This document shows, piece after piece, positions 26,949 to 34,903 of a DNA stretch of 41,532 nt (position 1 is its first letter; every line of letters starts with the position of its first letter). The stretch is from an uncultured Oscillospiraceae bacterium. Lineage in GTDB: Bacteria; Bacillota; Clostridia; Oscillospirales; Ruminococcaceae. The stretch covers positions 1 through 41,532 of the forward strand of contig UQDG01000020.1 of the NCBI GenBank assembly GCA_900539695.1. Direction: 5' to 3'. The position numbers were made by a program, and so were the translations under genes. The notes under the pieces were generated by a model. It saw nothing but the letters and a program-made list of their open reading frames with translations. It searched no databases and was not told where the DNA came from.

Positions 26949-27836
26949 TTACTTTTTGCGCTGCAGCAGTTCCCCTGCCAGCAGGCGCAGGAAATCCTCC
27001 TGCGCACCAAACCCATCCAGGGCCGCCATGGCGGTATCGTTATGCTGCTTTGCCAGCGCACGTGCCCCGTCCAGGCCGTAGAGGGTGATAAAGGTCGTTT
27101 TGTCGTTATCGGCATCGCTGCCGACGGGCTTGCCCAGCTCTTCGGTGGTAGAGGTCACATCGAGGATGTCGTCCACGATCTGGAACACAAGGCCCACTTC
27201 GGCCGCATACTGCACAAGGGCCTTGCGCAGGGCGGGCGCGGCATTGGCAGCCGTACAGCCCAGTTCCACCGCTACGATGATGAGTGCACCGGTCTTGTTG
27301 CGGTGCAGTTCTAACAGCTGGTCCTCAGTGGCACGAATGGTCTCGTAATGTTTGTCAAGTTCCTGCCCGTAGAGCATACCACGGGCACCGCCCCCTTTGG
27401 CCAGAATGGCGGCGGCTTCTACCCGGCTCTCGGCGGGCAGGTCGGCGTGGGCGATGACCTCAAATGCGGCGGTGACCAAAGCATCCGCCGCCAGCAGGGC
27501 CGTGGATTCGCCAAACTGCTTGTGGCAGCTAGGGCGGCCGCGGCGGAAATCATCGTTGTCCATGCAGGGCATGTCGTCGTGGATGAGCGAATAGCAGTGC
27601 AGCATTTCCAGCGCACAGGCGTAGTCCAACGCCTTTTCCGGCGCGGTGCCGCTCAGTTCACAGGCGGCCAGCGCCAGCACGGCGCGGATGCGTTTGCCGC
27701 CGCCCAGCAGGCTGTAGCGGGCGGCTTTTGCAATTTCCTCGTGCGGGGGTAGAAATTCATCGCACAGTTCGCCCAGGCGCTGCTCGGTCAGAGCAGCCCA
27801 GGCGGTAAACTTAGCCTTATAGTCCTCGTAATTCAT
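26949..27836 (-). CDS. ispA: Polyprenyl synthetase (farnesyl/geranyl diphosphate synthase)
   Basis: A 295-residue trans-prenyl synthase that builds C10-C15 diphosphates from IPP and DMAPP. The first aspartate-rich motif is DDMPCMD (87-93) and the second DDILD (222-226); GGGKRIR, the IPP-binding element, is at 45-51. The gene overlaps xseB by ATGA, as in many Firmicutes (xseA-xseB-ispA). The two-residue insertion within the first motif and short length suggest the FPP-synthase type. Product length cannot be fixed by eye. Confidence 0.96.
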   Translation of the reverse strand: MNYEDYKAKFTAWAALTEQRLGELCDEFLPPHEEIAKAARYSLLGGGKRIRAVLALAACELSGTAPEKALDYACALEMLHCYSLIHDDMPCMDNDDFRRGRPSCHKQFGESTALLAADALVTAAFEVIAHADLPAESRVEAAAILAKGGGARGMLYGQELDKHYETIRATEDQLLELHRNKTGALIIVAVELGCTAANAAPALRKALVQYAAEVGLVFQIVDDILDVTSTTEELGKPVGSDADNDKTTFITLYGLDGARALAKQHNDTAMAALDGFGAQEDFLRLLAGELLQRKK

Positions 27837-28048
27837 TGCACGTCCTCCGCCTTTGCCAGCAGGCTGGCATCGATTTCATCGATCTGCAGCTTGGCCGCGT
27901 CCAGCGTCTGCTTGCAATAGCTGATAAGCCCCGCCGCCTCGGCATACAGTTTGACAGACTGCGCCAGCGGCGTGGATTCATCCTGCAGCGCCGTCAGCAA
28001 TTCCTGCAGACGAGTCAGGCCTTCTTCAAAGGATTTTGGCTGTTTCAT
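27833..28048 (-). CDS. xseB: Exodeoxyribonuclease VII small subunit
   Basis: A 71-residue helical protein, the normal XseB length. It shows the family signature SFEEGLTRLQELLTALQDE and a second helix with PLAQSVKLYAEAAGLISYC. Several XseB chains bind one XseA. The ATG at 28048 overlaps the xseA stop as ATGA; a longer upstream reading would run into xseA and was rejected. It also overlaps ispA by ATGA, so the three genes are translationally coupled. Confidence 0.96.
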   Translation of the reverse strand: MKQPKSFEEGLTRLQELLTALQDESTPLAQSVKLYAEAAGLISYCKQTLDAAKLQIDEIDASLLAKAEDVQ

Positions 28049-29265
28049 AGGGGCATACCTCCCTGCGCGTTTTTGTGCACGCTCTGCACCACGCAATCGG
28101 CCCGGACGGCCGCACCGCGCAGGGTGATGGCGTCGCCCGGCTGCAGTGCGGCGACCTCGCTGACCGCGCCGTCCTTCTCGACCATGGCATAGCCGCGGGC
28201 CAGCACGCCATAGGGGTTCAGCGATTCGGCCATCGCGGCGGCGTGGCGCAGGCTCGTCTCAGCGTCCGTAAAGCGGCGGACGGCGGCGCCTTGCACAGCC
28301 TCGCTCAGGCGGGTAAGGTCAGTTTCCCTGCGCTGCATGGCCTGTTTCTGGCGCTGCATGGTCTGGGATGCTGCCAGAGCGTTTACCTTATTATAGCATA
28401 CTTCGCAGCGATTCTGTATATTTTTTTGAATATTTTGCTGTAAAATGAATATTTTCTGCCGCCATTCTTCCCGGTCCGGCACACAGAGTTCGGCGGCCGC
28501 CGAGGGGGTCGGTGCGCGCAGGTCGGCCACATAGTCCAAAATGGTGGTGTCGATCTCGTGCCCGACAGCGGAAACTACGGGTTTGCGGCAGGCCGCGGCA
28601 GCGCGGGCGATGCGCTCGCTGTTGAAGACCCAGAGATCCTCCTTACTGCCGCCGCCTCGGGTGACCAAAATCAAGTCCGGGCGCTTATCCGCATCCAGTG
28701 CGCGGATGCCCGCCACGATGCTGCGCTCGGCTTCGATGCCCTGCACGTTGACAGGGGCCAGCAGCAGCTTGACCATCGGCCAGCGGCGGCCGATGACGTT
28801 CTGCACATCCTGCCAGGCTGCGCCGGTCTTGCTGGTGACCACACCGATGCACTGGGGCACCGGCGGCAGCGGACGTTTGCGCTCGGGGGCGAAAAGGCCC
28901 TCGGCGTCCAGCTTTTTGTACAGAGCGTCAAAGGCCATCTGGGCCGCACCGGCGCCAAAGGGCTTCATATAATCCACGTACAGCTGGAACGCACCGTCAC
29001 GCTCGTAAATGGTGGCGTGGCCGTAGGCCAGCACCAGCATGCCGTTCTGCGGCTGGAAGTTAAGCAGCTGGGCAGAATTACGGAACATCACGCTTTTTAC
29101 GCTGGCGGTCTCGTCCTTTAAGGTAAAGTACATATGACCGCTTTTGTAGTGGCGCACAAAACCAGAGATCTCGCCGCAGACGATTAAATCGTTCAGCGGC
29201 TCGCACTGGGCAAGCACCTGCCTGGCCAGGCGGTTCAGGCTGGTTACATTGATGTAGTCTGCCAT
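28045..29265 (-). CDS. xseA: Exodeoxyribonuclease VII large subunit
   Basis: A 406-residue catalytic subunit that degrades single-stranded DNA. The N-terminal OB fold (NVTSLNRLARQVLAQ... ICGEISGFVRHYKSGHMYFTLKD) binds DNA. The catalytic core has GVVTSKTGAAWQDV, VTRGGGSKEDLWVFN and SAVGHEIDTTILDYVADLRAPTPSAAAE. The coiled-coil stalk after it is shorter than in E. coli XseA (about 450 residues). The start overlaps the M22 gene by 22 bases. Confidence 0.97.
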   Translation of the reverse strand: MADYINVTSLNRLARQVLAQCEPLNDLIVCGEISGFVRHYKSGHMYFTLKDETASVKSVMFRNSAQLLNFQPQNGMLVLAYGHATIYERDGAFQLYVDYMKPFGAGAAQMAFDALYKKLDAEGLFAPERKRPLPPVPQCIGVVTSKTGAAWQDVQNVIGRRWPMVKLLLAPVNVQGIEAERSIVAGIRALDADKRPDLILVTRGGGSKEDLWVFNSERIARAAAACRKPVVSAVGHEIDTTILDYVADLRAPTPSAAAELCVPDREEWRQKIFILQQNIQKNIQNRCEVCYNKVNALAASQTMQRQKQAMQRRETDLTRLSEAVQGAAVRRFTDAETSLRHAAAMAESLNPYGVLARGYAMVEKDGAVSEVAALQPGDAITLRGAAVRADCVVQSVHKNAQGGMPL

Positions 29266-30191
29266 GCTCCCTGCTCCCTTGCGGCCAGGATCGACACGCC
29301 GATGGCGTTATCGCTGGCGAATTTACCGGGCACGAACCGTGCGCCGGGCACTCGGGCCGATACGTAGGTGCGGATGAGGTCGCTGCTCATCACGCCGCCG
29401 GCAAACACCACCGGCAGGCCGGGATGGTCTTCCAGCGCGGCGCGGGCCATGCGGGTCAGCGTTTCGGCCACGCAGATCAGGCAGTATTTGCAGACGTAGG
29501 CGGGATCCTTACCTTCGGCCAGCAATTTGGTATACTGGTTTTCCAGCCCGGAAAGGCTGCAGTTGACACCCTTTACGCTGACTTTGGGGTGCACTTTCTC
29601 AGTGCACTGGGCCGCCTGCTCACTGACATAGGCGCCCGCCGGGAACGGATAGCCCAGCTTAACGCCCAAGCGGTCCACCGCCTGCCCGGCGTAGAGATCC
29701 TGGCTGGTACCCAGCGGCGTGATGCGCTCGGCCCCTTGGCAGAGCAAAAGGTCCGTGGTGCCGCCGGAGACGTGGAAAACAAGGTTTTCCTGCTCGAACA
29801 GCTCACGTTCCCCTGTAGCAAACAAGGCAGCGGCGATATGCCCCTGCTGGTGGGTGGTGTGTATCAGCGGGATGCCCTTGCCCAGCGCAAAGGCCGCAGC
29901 GGCGTTGACGCCCGCCAAAAAGCAGGGCATGTAGGAGCCCTCCACCGGGCGGGGCTTGGCGGAAACGCCCACCGCGCCGATTTGGGTCAGATCTGCTTTG
30001 GTGCCAAGTTCAGCCAGCAGGTCCGGCAGGGCGGCGGTGTGGTGGAACAGTGCGTCACTTTGGCGCAGGCCCAGCTGGCCCGCCTTGACCGGCAAAAACT
30101 TTTTGCAATCGCAAACAACCTCTCCGGCGTTTGTGTCAAACACAGCCAGAGAGGTTGCATAATTGCTGGTATCGATGCCCAGCGTCAGCAT
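29244..30191 (-). CDS. Peptidase M22 / TsaD-like ASKHA protein (paralogue in the nusB-xseA operon)
   Basis: A 315-residue protein of the Kae1/TsaD (old name Gcp) fold. Metal-binding histidines H114 and H118 in THQQGH match the HxxxH of TsaD. FHVSGGTTDLLL, FAGGVMSSDLIR and the aspartate in FASDNAIGV are the other family signatures. True TsaD makes the t6A base of tRNA with TsaB and TsaE, but neither is nearby, and the protein is shorter with Gln-Gln in place of Met-Glu in the histidine motif. I therefore read it as the clostridial paralogue known from nusB-xse loci, function unknown. It overlaps nusB by 7 bases and xseA by 22. Confidence 0.85.
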   Translation of the reverse strand: MLTLGIDTSNYATSLAVFDTNAGEVVCDCKKFLPVKAGQLGLRQSDALFHHTAALPDLLAELGTKADLTQIGAVGVSAKPRPVEGSYMPCFLAGVNAAAAFALGKGIPLIHTTHQQGHIAAALFATGERELFEQENLVFHVSGGTTDLLLCQGAERITPLGTSQDLYAGQAVDRLGVKLGYPFPAGAYVSEQAAQCTEKVHPKVSVKGVNCSLSGLENQYTKLLAEGKDPAYVCKYCLICVAETLTRMARAALEDHPGLPVVFAGGVMSSDLIRTYVSARVPGARFVPGKFASDNAIGVSILAAREQGAWQTTSM

Positions 30192-30616
30192 TGCGGCTGG
30201 GCGGCTTCGGCAACAGGCTGCTCGCCGCGCTCCCGTGCAACGGCCCCCAACAGGCCGTTGACGAACTGGTAGTCGTTGTCAGCTCCGTACTTTTTGACAA
30301 GCTCAACAGCTTCGTTGATGGCGACACCGGTCTTCTGTTCCTCGCCATACAGCATCTCAGCCAAGCCGAGGCGCAGGGCCACCAGGCTGACGCGGGGCAC
30401 GCGGGCCAGCGTCCAGCCCTTGAGATGGGCGGTGATGATCTCGTCGAGTTCGGCAGCGTGGTCGTTCATCGCGGCCAGCAGCTGGGTGGCGAAGGCATCC
30501 GGTGCGGCCGATTCGGTTTCGGCGGGCACCAGCGGGGTCTCCGGCTCAAAGGTGGCGGCAAATGCCGTCAGAAACGCCGTCTCGCGGGATTCGCGGCGGG
30601 TCTGCTTTTTTTCCAT
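30185..30616 (-). CDS. nusB: Transcription antitermination factor NusB
   Basis: A 143-residue NusB, an all-helical RNA-binding protein that joins the antitermination complex on rRNA leaders with NusE. Typical segments are seen: SRETAFLTAFAATFE at the N-terminus, ARVPRVSLVALRLGLAEMLY in the middle, and GVAINEAVELVKKYGADNDYQFVNGLLGAV at the C-terminus. It lies 47 bases after asp23, the usual order. Confidence 0.96.
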   Translation of the reverse strand: MEKKQTRRESRETAFLTAFAATFEPETPLVPAETESAAPDAFATQLLAAMNDHAAELDEIITAHLKGWTLARVPRVSLVALRLGLAEMLYGEEQKTGVAINEAVELVKKYGADNDYQFVNGLLGAVARERGEQPVAEAAQPQC

Positions 30617-30663
30617 ACTTGGTTCCTGTCTTTCCTTTTCTCTACGAATTCTCTACTAAACGC

Positions 30664-31023
30664 TCAGGCCTGGGCGGCAGGCTCGGCCAGGCCGACGACC
30701 AGCACATCCACGCGGGCCACCGTGATGCCGGTCATGTTCTGGATGGTCTGCTTGACATTTTCCTGCACTTTCTCACAAAGGGGCATGATCTTGCTGCCGT
30801 ATACAGCGGTCAGGTGTACGGTAACGGTGGCAATGCCATCCTCCAGCACCACATTGACCGGCTTCTGCAAGCCGGTACGGCCCAGCAGGCCGCGGACATT
30901 CTGGCTGCCGCCGGTCGTCACTTCGGCCACGCCGTCAATTTCCAGGGCCGCCAGCCTGGCGATCTTTGCAAGAACTTCGGTAGATATTTGCAAGCTGCCG
31001 CCGATGGTCTTCTGTACATCCAT
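30664..31023 (-). CDS. Asp23/Gls24 family envelope stress protein (YqhY-like)
   Basis: A 119-residue Asp23/Gls24 protein with the family pattern GSLQISTEVLAKIARLAALEIDGVAEV, then VNVVLEDGIATVTVHLTAVYG and NVKQTIQNMTGITVARVDVLVVGL. In Bacillus the homologue YqhY lies in the same place, before nusB, and has been linked to control of lipid synthesis; other Asp23 proteins sit at the envelope. The ATG at 31023 has GGGAGGG 8 bases before it. It is the first gene of the operon that runs to recN, with its own promoter. Confidence 0.92.
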   Translation of the reverse strand: MDVQKTIGGSLQISTEVLAKIARLAALEIDGVAEVTTGGSQNVRGLLGRTGLQKPVNVVLEDGIATVTVHLTAVYGSKIMPLCEKVQENVKQTIQNMTGITVARVDVLVVGLAEPAAQA

Positions 31024-31104
31024 GTTGTGTACCCTCCCGTTGCATGCGGTTTGCAAAACTGCTGTTGCAGCTTACAATTGCCGCCATTTTAGATAGTATA
31101 GTTT

Positions 31105-31133
31105 AGTTTACCACAAAACCATGCCATTTGCAA
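31105..31133 (-). promoter_or_regulatory. sigma-A promoter of the asp23-to-recN operon
   Basis: Minus strand: -35 TTGCAA (31128-31133), 17-base spacer, -10 TAAACT (31105-31110). It lies in the 131-base gap after spoIIIAH and separates vegetative genes from the sporulation operon upstream. Confidence 0.75.
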
Positions 31134-31154
31134 CCGATACACAAGTTTTCACGG

Positions 31155-31808
31155 TTATTTTACTTCTACGATCGTGATGTCCTGGGCCGCCAGCCCTTCG
31201 CACTGGCTGAGCAGGGCATCCCGGATGCGGGTAACCTCGGCGGCAGTGAGGGCGTCGTTTTCTGTCATGACGGTAACGTTGGCTTTTTTTCCCTCTAAAT
31301 CCACCACGCAATCGGCAAAGCCTTTGGATTTTATTAAAGTTTCCAGCTTGGTTTCAAGAGTGATGCTGCTTACTTGCGCGGCCAGGTCCTCTGTCAGCTT
31401 TTTCTTCTCAGCATCGCTGAGTTTGGCGTCTTTCAGGGATTTTTTCAGAGTGTCCAGTGCTTCATCCCGGGCTTTTGTGCGGGCCAGGCGGGCAGACTCG
31501 AAAAACTCTGCGCCCGAATCTTTGCTTACGCTGACCATCTGGGCCTCCCCGTAGTTTTTGCCGGTGGGGGCCTGGGTATCGGTGGTGTCCACAGCCGCGG
31601 CGGTTTCTACGGCGGTGTCATCGGTCAGCGGGTCAATGACGGCGGAGACCTCCTGCGCGGTACCGTCGGCAATTGCACCCACCGTTAGATCCTGGGGTGC
31701 GGCTCGGGCAAAGGACCAGTTCAGGTAGACAGCCGCCCCCAGCGCCAGGGCCAGAACAGCCGCCGTAGCCTGCCGGGTACGGTTCTTTTTTGCGGGATTC
31801 GGTTTCAT
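31155..31808 (-). CDS. spoIIIAH: Stage III sporulation protein AH
   Basis: A 217-residue SpoIIIAH: a short cytoplasmic N-terminus, one membrane anchor (about 14-31), a Thr/Ala-rich linker, then an extracellular domain (about 85-217). In Bacillus this domain binds forespore SpoIIQ across the septum and forms a ring. The segment FFESARLARTKARDEALDTLKKSL and the C-terminal strand pattern ADCVVDLEGKKANVTVMTEND match the family. It ends the spoIIIA operon, 18 bases after spoIIIAG. No spoIIQ gene is in the window. Confidence 0.94.
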   Translation of the reverse strand: MKPNPAKKNRTRQATAAVLALALGAAVYLNWSFARAAPQDLTVGAIADGTAQEVSAVIDPLTDDTAVETAAAVDTTDTQAPTGKNYGEAQMVSVSKDSGAEFFESARLARTKARDEALDTLKKSLKDAKLSDAEKKKLTEDLAAQVSSITLETKLETLIKSKGFADCVVDLEGKKANVTVMTENDALTAAEVTRIRDALLSQCEGLAAQDITIVEVK

Positions 31809-31826
31809 AGCAGTCCCTCCCTTGGG

Positions 31827-32375
31827 TCAGTTGTGGGGTATTGCGTCGGCCAGCGCCGCCACAGTAACATGGTTGGCCCCCACCCCGGTCAACGCCTGTA
31901 CCAGGGCAGTGATGCGCGTCTGGACGGCGGGGTCTTCGCCGCCCTGGCAGAGCACGGCCACGCCCTGCACCTGGGGCGTCTGGATAGTTTCAACAAGGCC
32001 GGTGCCGCCCGTGATGACATGCTTGCTGGCAGCGGTGCCGTCGGCGGACGTCTCGGTGTCGGCGGCGTAGATGCTCTCCTCGCCGCATTGCAGGGTGACC
32101 ATCACACGGGTCTCGCCTGCCCCGGCAAGATTGGAGATAAGCGTTTGCAGGCGGGCTTCGAGGTGGGCTTCGTAGTCCGAGGTGATCGTGCTTTGCGGCA
32201 TTGGGGCGGTGGTTTCGGGCTTGGATTTAGCGGGCAGCCAGCTGGAAACCCCCAGCAGGACAAGGCCCAGCAGTCCCACCACCACCAACAGGCCGGTACG
32301 CTTTTGCTCGTCAGCCAGCAGGGCGGCGGTACGTTTGGTAAGGGTTTGCCACAGGGCGGAAAGGTCCACTTTCAT
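31827..32375 (-). CDS. spoIIIAG: Stage III sporulation protein AG
   Basis: A 182-residue SpoIIIAG with one membrane segment (about 27-46) and an extracellular ring-building domain. The family pattern YEAHLEARLQTLISNLAGAGETRVMVTL and VQGVAVLCQGGEDPAVQTRITALVQALTGV is clear. In Bacillus SpoIIIAG forms a large ring like those of type II/III secretion systems. It overlaps spoIIIAF by ATGA at 32372-32375. Confidence 0.95.
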   Translation of the reverse strand: MKVDLSALWQTLTKRTAALLADEQKRTGLLVVVGLLGLVLLGVSSWLPAKSKPETTAPMPQSTITSDYEAHLEARLQTLISNLAGAGETRVMVTLQCGEESIYAADTETSADGTAASKHVITGGTGLVETIQTPQVQGVAVLCQGGEDPAVQTRITALVQALTGVGANHVTVAALADAIPHN

Positions 32376-32815
32376 GGCGCCGTCCCCCCTGCCGTGATTT
32401 CATAGGGGATCGTGCCGCAGTTGGCCGCAAGCAGGGCTTCGGCCTTTTGGCCGTCCGCTGCATGCACCAGCGTGACCTGCCAGCCGGTATCCGTACGGGC
32501 AATGGCCGCTTCGATGCCGCTGGCGGCAAGGACATCCCGCAACGCCTGAGCGGCGGCTTCGTCGGTCAGCGTGCGGCGGTAAGCGCCGACCTCGCTGTCG
32601 GATACGGACGAACTGTCGGATGCCGGGGCCAGCTCGGCAGCAATGCCCGCCCAATCCGCCACACGGATGATCTGCACCGCCGCCGTTATAATATACAAAG
32701 CCAGCACCGCATTTATGACAGGTTTGAAGCCGTTTTCCGGCCAGAAGATCCGCACCAGCCCTGCCACAGTGGAAAGCACACAGCAGCCAAAGGCAGCCGA
32801 ACGCACAGCAGCCAT
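32372..32815 (-). CDS. spoIIIAF: Stage III sporulation protein AF
   Basis: A 147-residue protein with two membrane segments in the first 50 residues and a soluble domain (about 75-147) of the ring-building type, fitting SpoIIIAF. The ATG at 32815 lies 2 bases after the spoIIIAE stop; the GGGGTG of the last spoIIIAE codons serves as its ribosome site. A much longer in-frame reading runs backwards through spoIIIAE in the wrong frame and was rejected. The domain is less conserved than AG and AH, so part of the call rests on position. Confidence 0.88.
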   Translation of the reverse strand: MAAVRSAAFGCCVLSTVAGLVRIFWPENGFKPVINAVLALYIITAAVQIIRVADWAGIAAELAPASDSSSVSDSEVGAYRRTLTDEAAAQALRDVLAASGIEAAIARTDTGWQVTLVHAADGQKAEALLAANCGTIPYEITAGGTAP

Positions 32816-32817
32816 TT

Positions 32818-33858
32818 TTACACCCCATTTCCTGTAAGCAGTAAAAGCGCCGTGGATAAAAACACGAGGAAAAAGTAAAGCACCAGCACCGAGCCGCACA
32901 GCCCCGCGCCCTCGGCATACAAACGGCACAGCCGTCCGCACTGCTTTTGCCCGCCTGCCAGTGCGGCAATGCCTGCACCGGAAAAGGCCAGGCTGTACAA
33001 AAGGCAGTGTAATAGTATCGGCGCAAAGGATGCCCCCAGCGCCAGCAGTGCCGCTAAGGCCAGCGAGCCTTTGAGCAGCTGCACGGCGGCGGCCGCGCCG
33101 GTCAGGGCCGCAGCGGCGGCATCCCCCACCACCGGCACTGCGCCCTGCAAGACACTTTTGCCGGTGCGCAGGGCGGCGGAATCCGCCGTGCCAGCCAGCA
33201 CGCTTTGCAGGCCCAGCACAAAGCTGAACACCGCGCCGCAGACCTTTAACAGCCAATGCAGGCACTTGGAGAAAAGGGCGGCGGCTTCCTCCACCGCGCG
33301 GCTGCCCCAGACGCAGGCACAGGCCGCAAAGCAGAAGTAAATTTCCAGCACCGGCAAAAGCAGTTTGCCGATGACCGCTGCCAAAAACTGCGCCATGGCG
33401 AAGAACATACCACTGTAGACCAGTGCCCCGGCGGTCTGCCCGCCTGCTGCCGCAATGCCGCTGTAGACCGGCACGAAGGCGATAAGGTAGTTCTGGCAAT
33501 CTTGCGCCGTGTCCCCCGCGGTGCGCACCAGGTCGATGCCCGCCGCCAAGCTCATGGCGGCGAAGCCTAGCACGGCGACGGCGTCAATACAGCGCCTCCA
33601 GTTGTTGGCCCCGGCCAGCAGGCCCAGCACGCCCGCCACCAGCAAGTACCCTGCCGCCCGCAAGCCAAAGGCCAGTGGCTCGCCGATGTTGGCGGCAAGG
33701 TAATCTTTCGCCATCTGCCACAATTCGGCAAAGCCCCAGCCTGCGGCCTGCTGTAGGGTGGGCACACCGTCCAAAAGCCGGGCAGCATTTTGCTGTAAGC
33801 TTTCCGCCCCGGCAGGCAGAGGCAGCGCGGCGGCTATTGCAAGTAGCCCGCAAAGCAA
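32818..33858 (-). CDS. spoIIIAE: Stage III sporulation protein AE
   Basis: A 346-residue polytopic membrane protein with a signal-like N-terminus, fitting SpoIIIAE, the largest membrane subunit of the SpoIIIA complex. Recognisable parts are VVGDAAAAALTGAAAAVQLLKGS and AYLLVAG-type helices in the first half. No ATG or GTG lies in frame near the expected start. The best candidate is a TTG at 33858, which gives LCGLLAIAAALPLPAGA as signal segment and overlaps spoIIIAD by 25 bases. It is shorter than Bacillus SpoIIIAE (about 400) because the N-terminal extracellular region is reduced. Confidence 0.87.
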   Translation of the reverse strand: MLCGLLAIAAALPLPAGAESLQQNAARLLDGVPTLQQAAGWGFAELWQMAKDYLAANIGEPLAFGLRAAGYLLVAGVLGLLAGANNWRRCIDAVAVLGFAAMSLAAGIDLVRTAGDTAQDCQNYLIAFVPVYSGIAAAGGQTAGALVYSGMFFAMAQFLAAVIGKLLLPVLEIYFCFAACACVWGSRAVEEAAALFSKCLHWLLKVCGAVFSFVLGLQSVLAGTADSAALRTGKSVLQGAVPVVGDAAAAALTGAAAAVQLLKGSLALAALLALGASFAPILLHCLLYSLAFSGAGIAALAGGQKQCGRLCRLYAEGAGLCGSVLVLYFFLVFLSTALLLLTGNGV

Positions 33859-34214
33859 TCCAGCAGTTCTTGCAAAAGCGGCAGGGCCTGCAAAAGTGCC
33901 AGGATGCGCCCTCCAAGTTCGGCAGCGGTGGCCGCGGCGGCCATGCCGGCCTCGCGGCAGGTATCGGCGGCAAACTGCGCCGCCAGCGCGATGCCCAAAA
34001 CGCGCACCAGACACCCCAGCCCGGCCCCCTGGAAATAGCCGCCCCAGGTATCCAGCCAATCCAGCACCGGCTGGGCCTGATGCAGTACTGCCGCCAGCAC
34101 CCCTGCCGCCGCACAGACGGAGACGAGGAACGCGAAGGCGGGCTGGTCCTTTTTGAGGGTCAGGCAGAGCACGGCGGCGGTAAAGGTCAGCGCGGCAAGT
34201 TGAAAGATCAGCAT
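33834..34214 (-). CDS. spoIIIAD: Stage III sporulation protein AD
   Basis: A 126-residue membrane protein with three to four hydrophobic segments and the family pattern VRVLGIALAAQFAADTCREAG. SpoIIIAD is a small membrane component of the mother-cell channel complex. It starts 6 bases after spoIIIAC and its end overlaps the inferred TTG start of spoIIIAE. Confidence 0.93.
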   Translation of the reverse strand: MLIFQLAALTFTAAVLCLTLKKDQPAFAFLVSVCAAAGVLAAVLHQAQPVLDWLDTWGGYFQGAGLGCLVRVLGIALAAQFAADTCREAGMAAAATAAELGGRILALLQALPLLQELLDCFAGYLQ

Positions 34215-34220
34215 AGCGCA

Positions 34221-34415
34221 TCACAGTTCAAACAGTGCTTTGATGAGCACAAACAGGTCACTGATCTGCCGCACCAGCATGCTCAACACCACGATCAGTC
34301 CTGCCAGCGTGGTCATCATGGCCTGATCCTCCCGTCCGGAGCGGATGAGCAGCTGGTTGAGCACGGCCACGATGATACCGGTGGCAGCGATCTTGAAAAC
34401 GAGATCAATATCCAT
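34221..34415 (-). CDS. spoIIIAC: Stage III sporulation protein AC
   Basis: A 64-residue protein with two membrane helices, the usual SpoIIIAC size. It shows DIDLVFKIAATGIIVAVLNQLL and REDQAMMTTLAGLIVVL, strongly conserved in spore formers. The ATG at 34415 begins the conserved region; an upstream in-frame reading goes back through spoIIIAB and was rejected. It starts 5 bases after spoIIIAB. Confidence 0.96.
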   Translation of the reverse strand: MDIDLVFKIAATGIIVAVLNQLLIRSGREDQAMMTTLAGLIVVLSMLVRQISDLFVLIKALFEL

Positions 34416-34420
34416 CTTCT

Positions 34421-34903
34421 TCACCACAAAAGGATGGCCAGCAGCAGCCCCGCACAGCCGCCCAGGCGCGGCCACAGCGCCATTGCACGGGCCGCGCGGT
34501 CAGCCTGGCGGTCGGCTTCCCGGCGGCAGAGGTCCGCCATGCGGCGCAGTTCGGCACAGGCAGCAGCGCGGTCGCTGTGCCCCAGGGCGGCCAAGCTGGC
34601 GTGCAGCTCCCCTGCCAGCGCTTTGGGCAAGTTTGGCAGGGGTAAGGCCGACAGCGTACAATCGCTATCCGCCGGGAGGGCCAGCGCCGCAAAGGCGGGG
34701 TTTTCGGCAGCGGCATGCAGCAGCATGGGGCCGGTCAGGGCACGGCAGGTCAGCAATTCTTCTAAGTAAGTCCACAGGCGGGACAGCAGGCAGATGCGCT
34801 TTTCCACCGCCTGCCGCCGCACAGCACCGCAGGCCCCCAGCCCGGCCCCGGCGCAGGCCAGCAGCATCGTGCCCAGAAGCCGCGCCGTCACAGCTCCACC
34901 CAC
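34421..34903 (-). CDS. spoIIIAB: Stage III sporulation protein AB
   Basis: A 160-residue SpoIIIAB, thought to resemble the GspF-type platform protein of secretion systems. One N-terminal segment and one C-terminal segment are hydrophobic; between them lies a helical domain with RLWTYLEELLTCRALTGPML and LCRREADRQADRAARAMA. The start is a GTG: either 34903, with AGGGG 4 bases ahead, or 34891, where it forms GTGA with the spoIIIAA stop. I gave the longer form. Confidence 0.92.
   Translation of the reverse strand: MGGAVTARLLGTMLLACAGAGLGACGAVRRQAVEKRICLLSRLWTYLEELLTCRALTGPMLLHAAAENPAFAALALPADSDCTLSALPLPNLPKALAGELHASLAALGHSDRAAACAELRRMADLCRREADRQADRAARAMALWPRLGGCAGLLLAILLW

Noticed and set aside
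32372..33499. A 375-codon reading ending with spoIIIAF, as if it were a fusion with an upstream part
   Set aside because: The upstream two thirds are the wrong frame of spoIIIAE. The ATG at 32815 with a GGGGTG site gives a normal SpoIIIAF.
33859..34224. An extended spoIIIAE reading back to 34224 across spoIIIAD
   Set aside because: This part is out of frame with the well-conserved SpoIIIAD; the extension is Arg/Gly/Pro-rich and not membrane-like.
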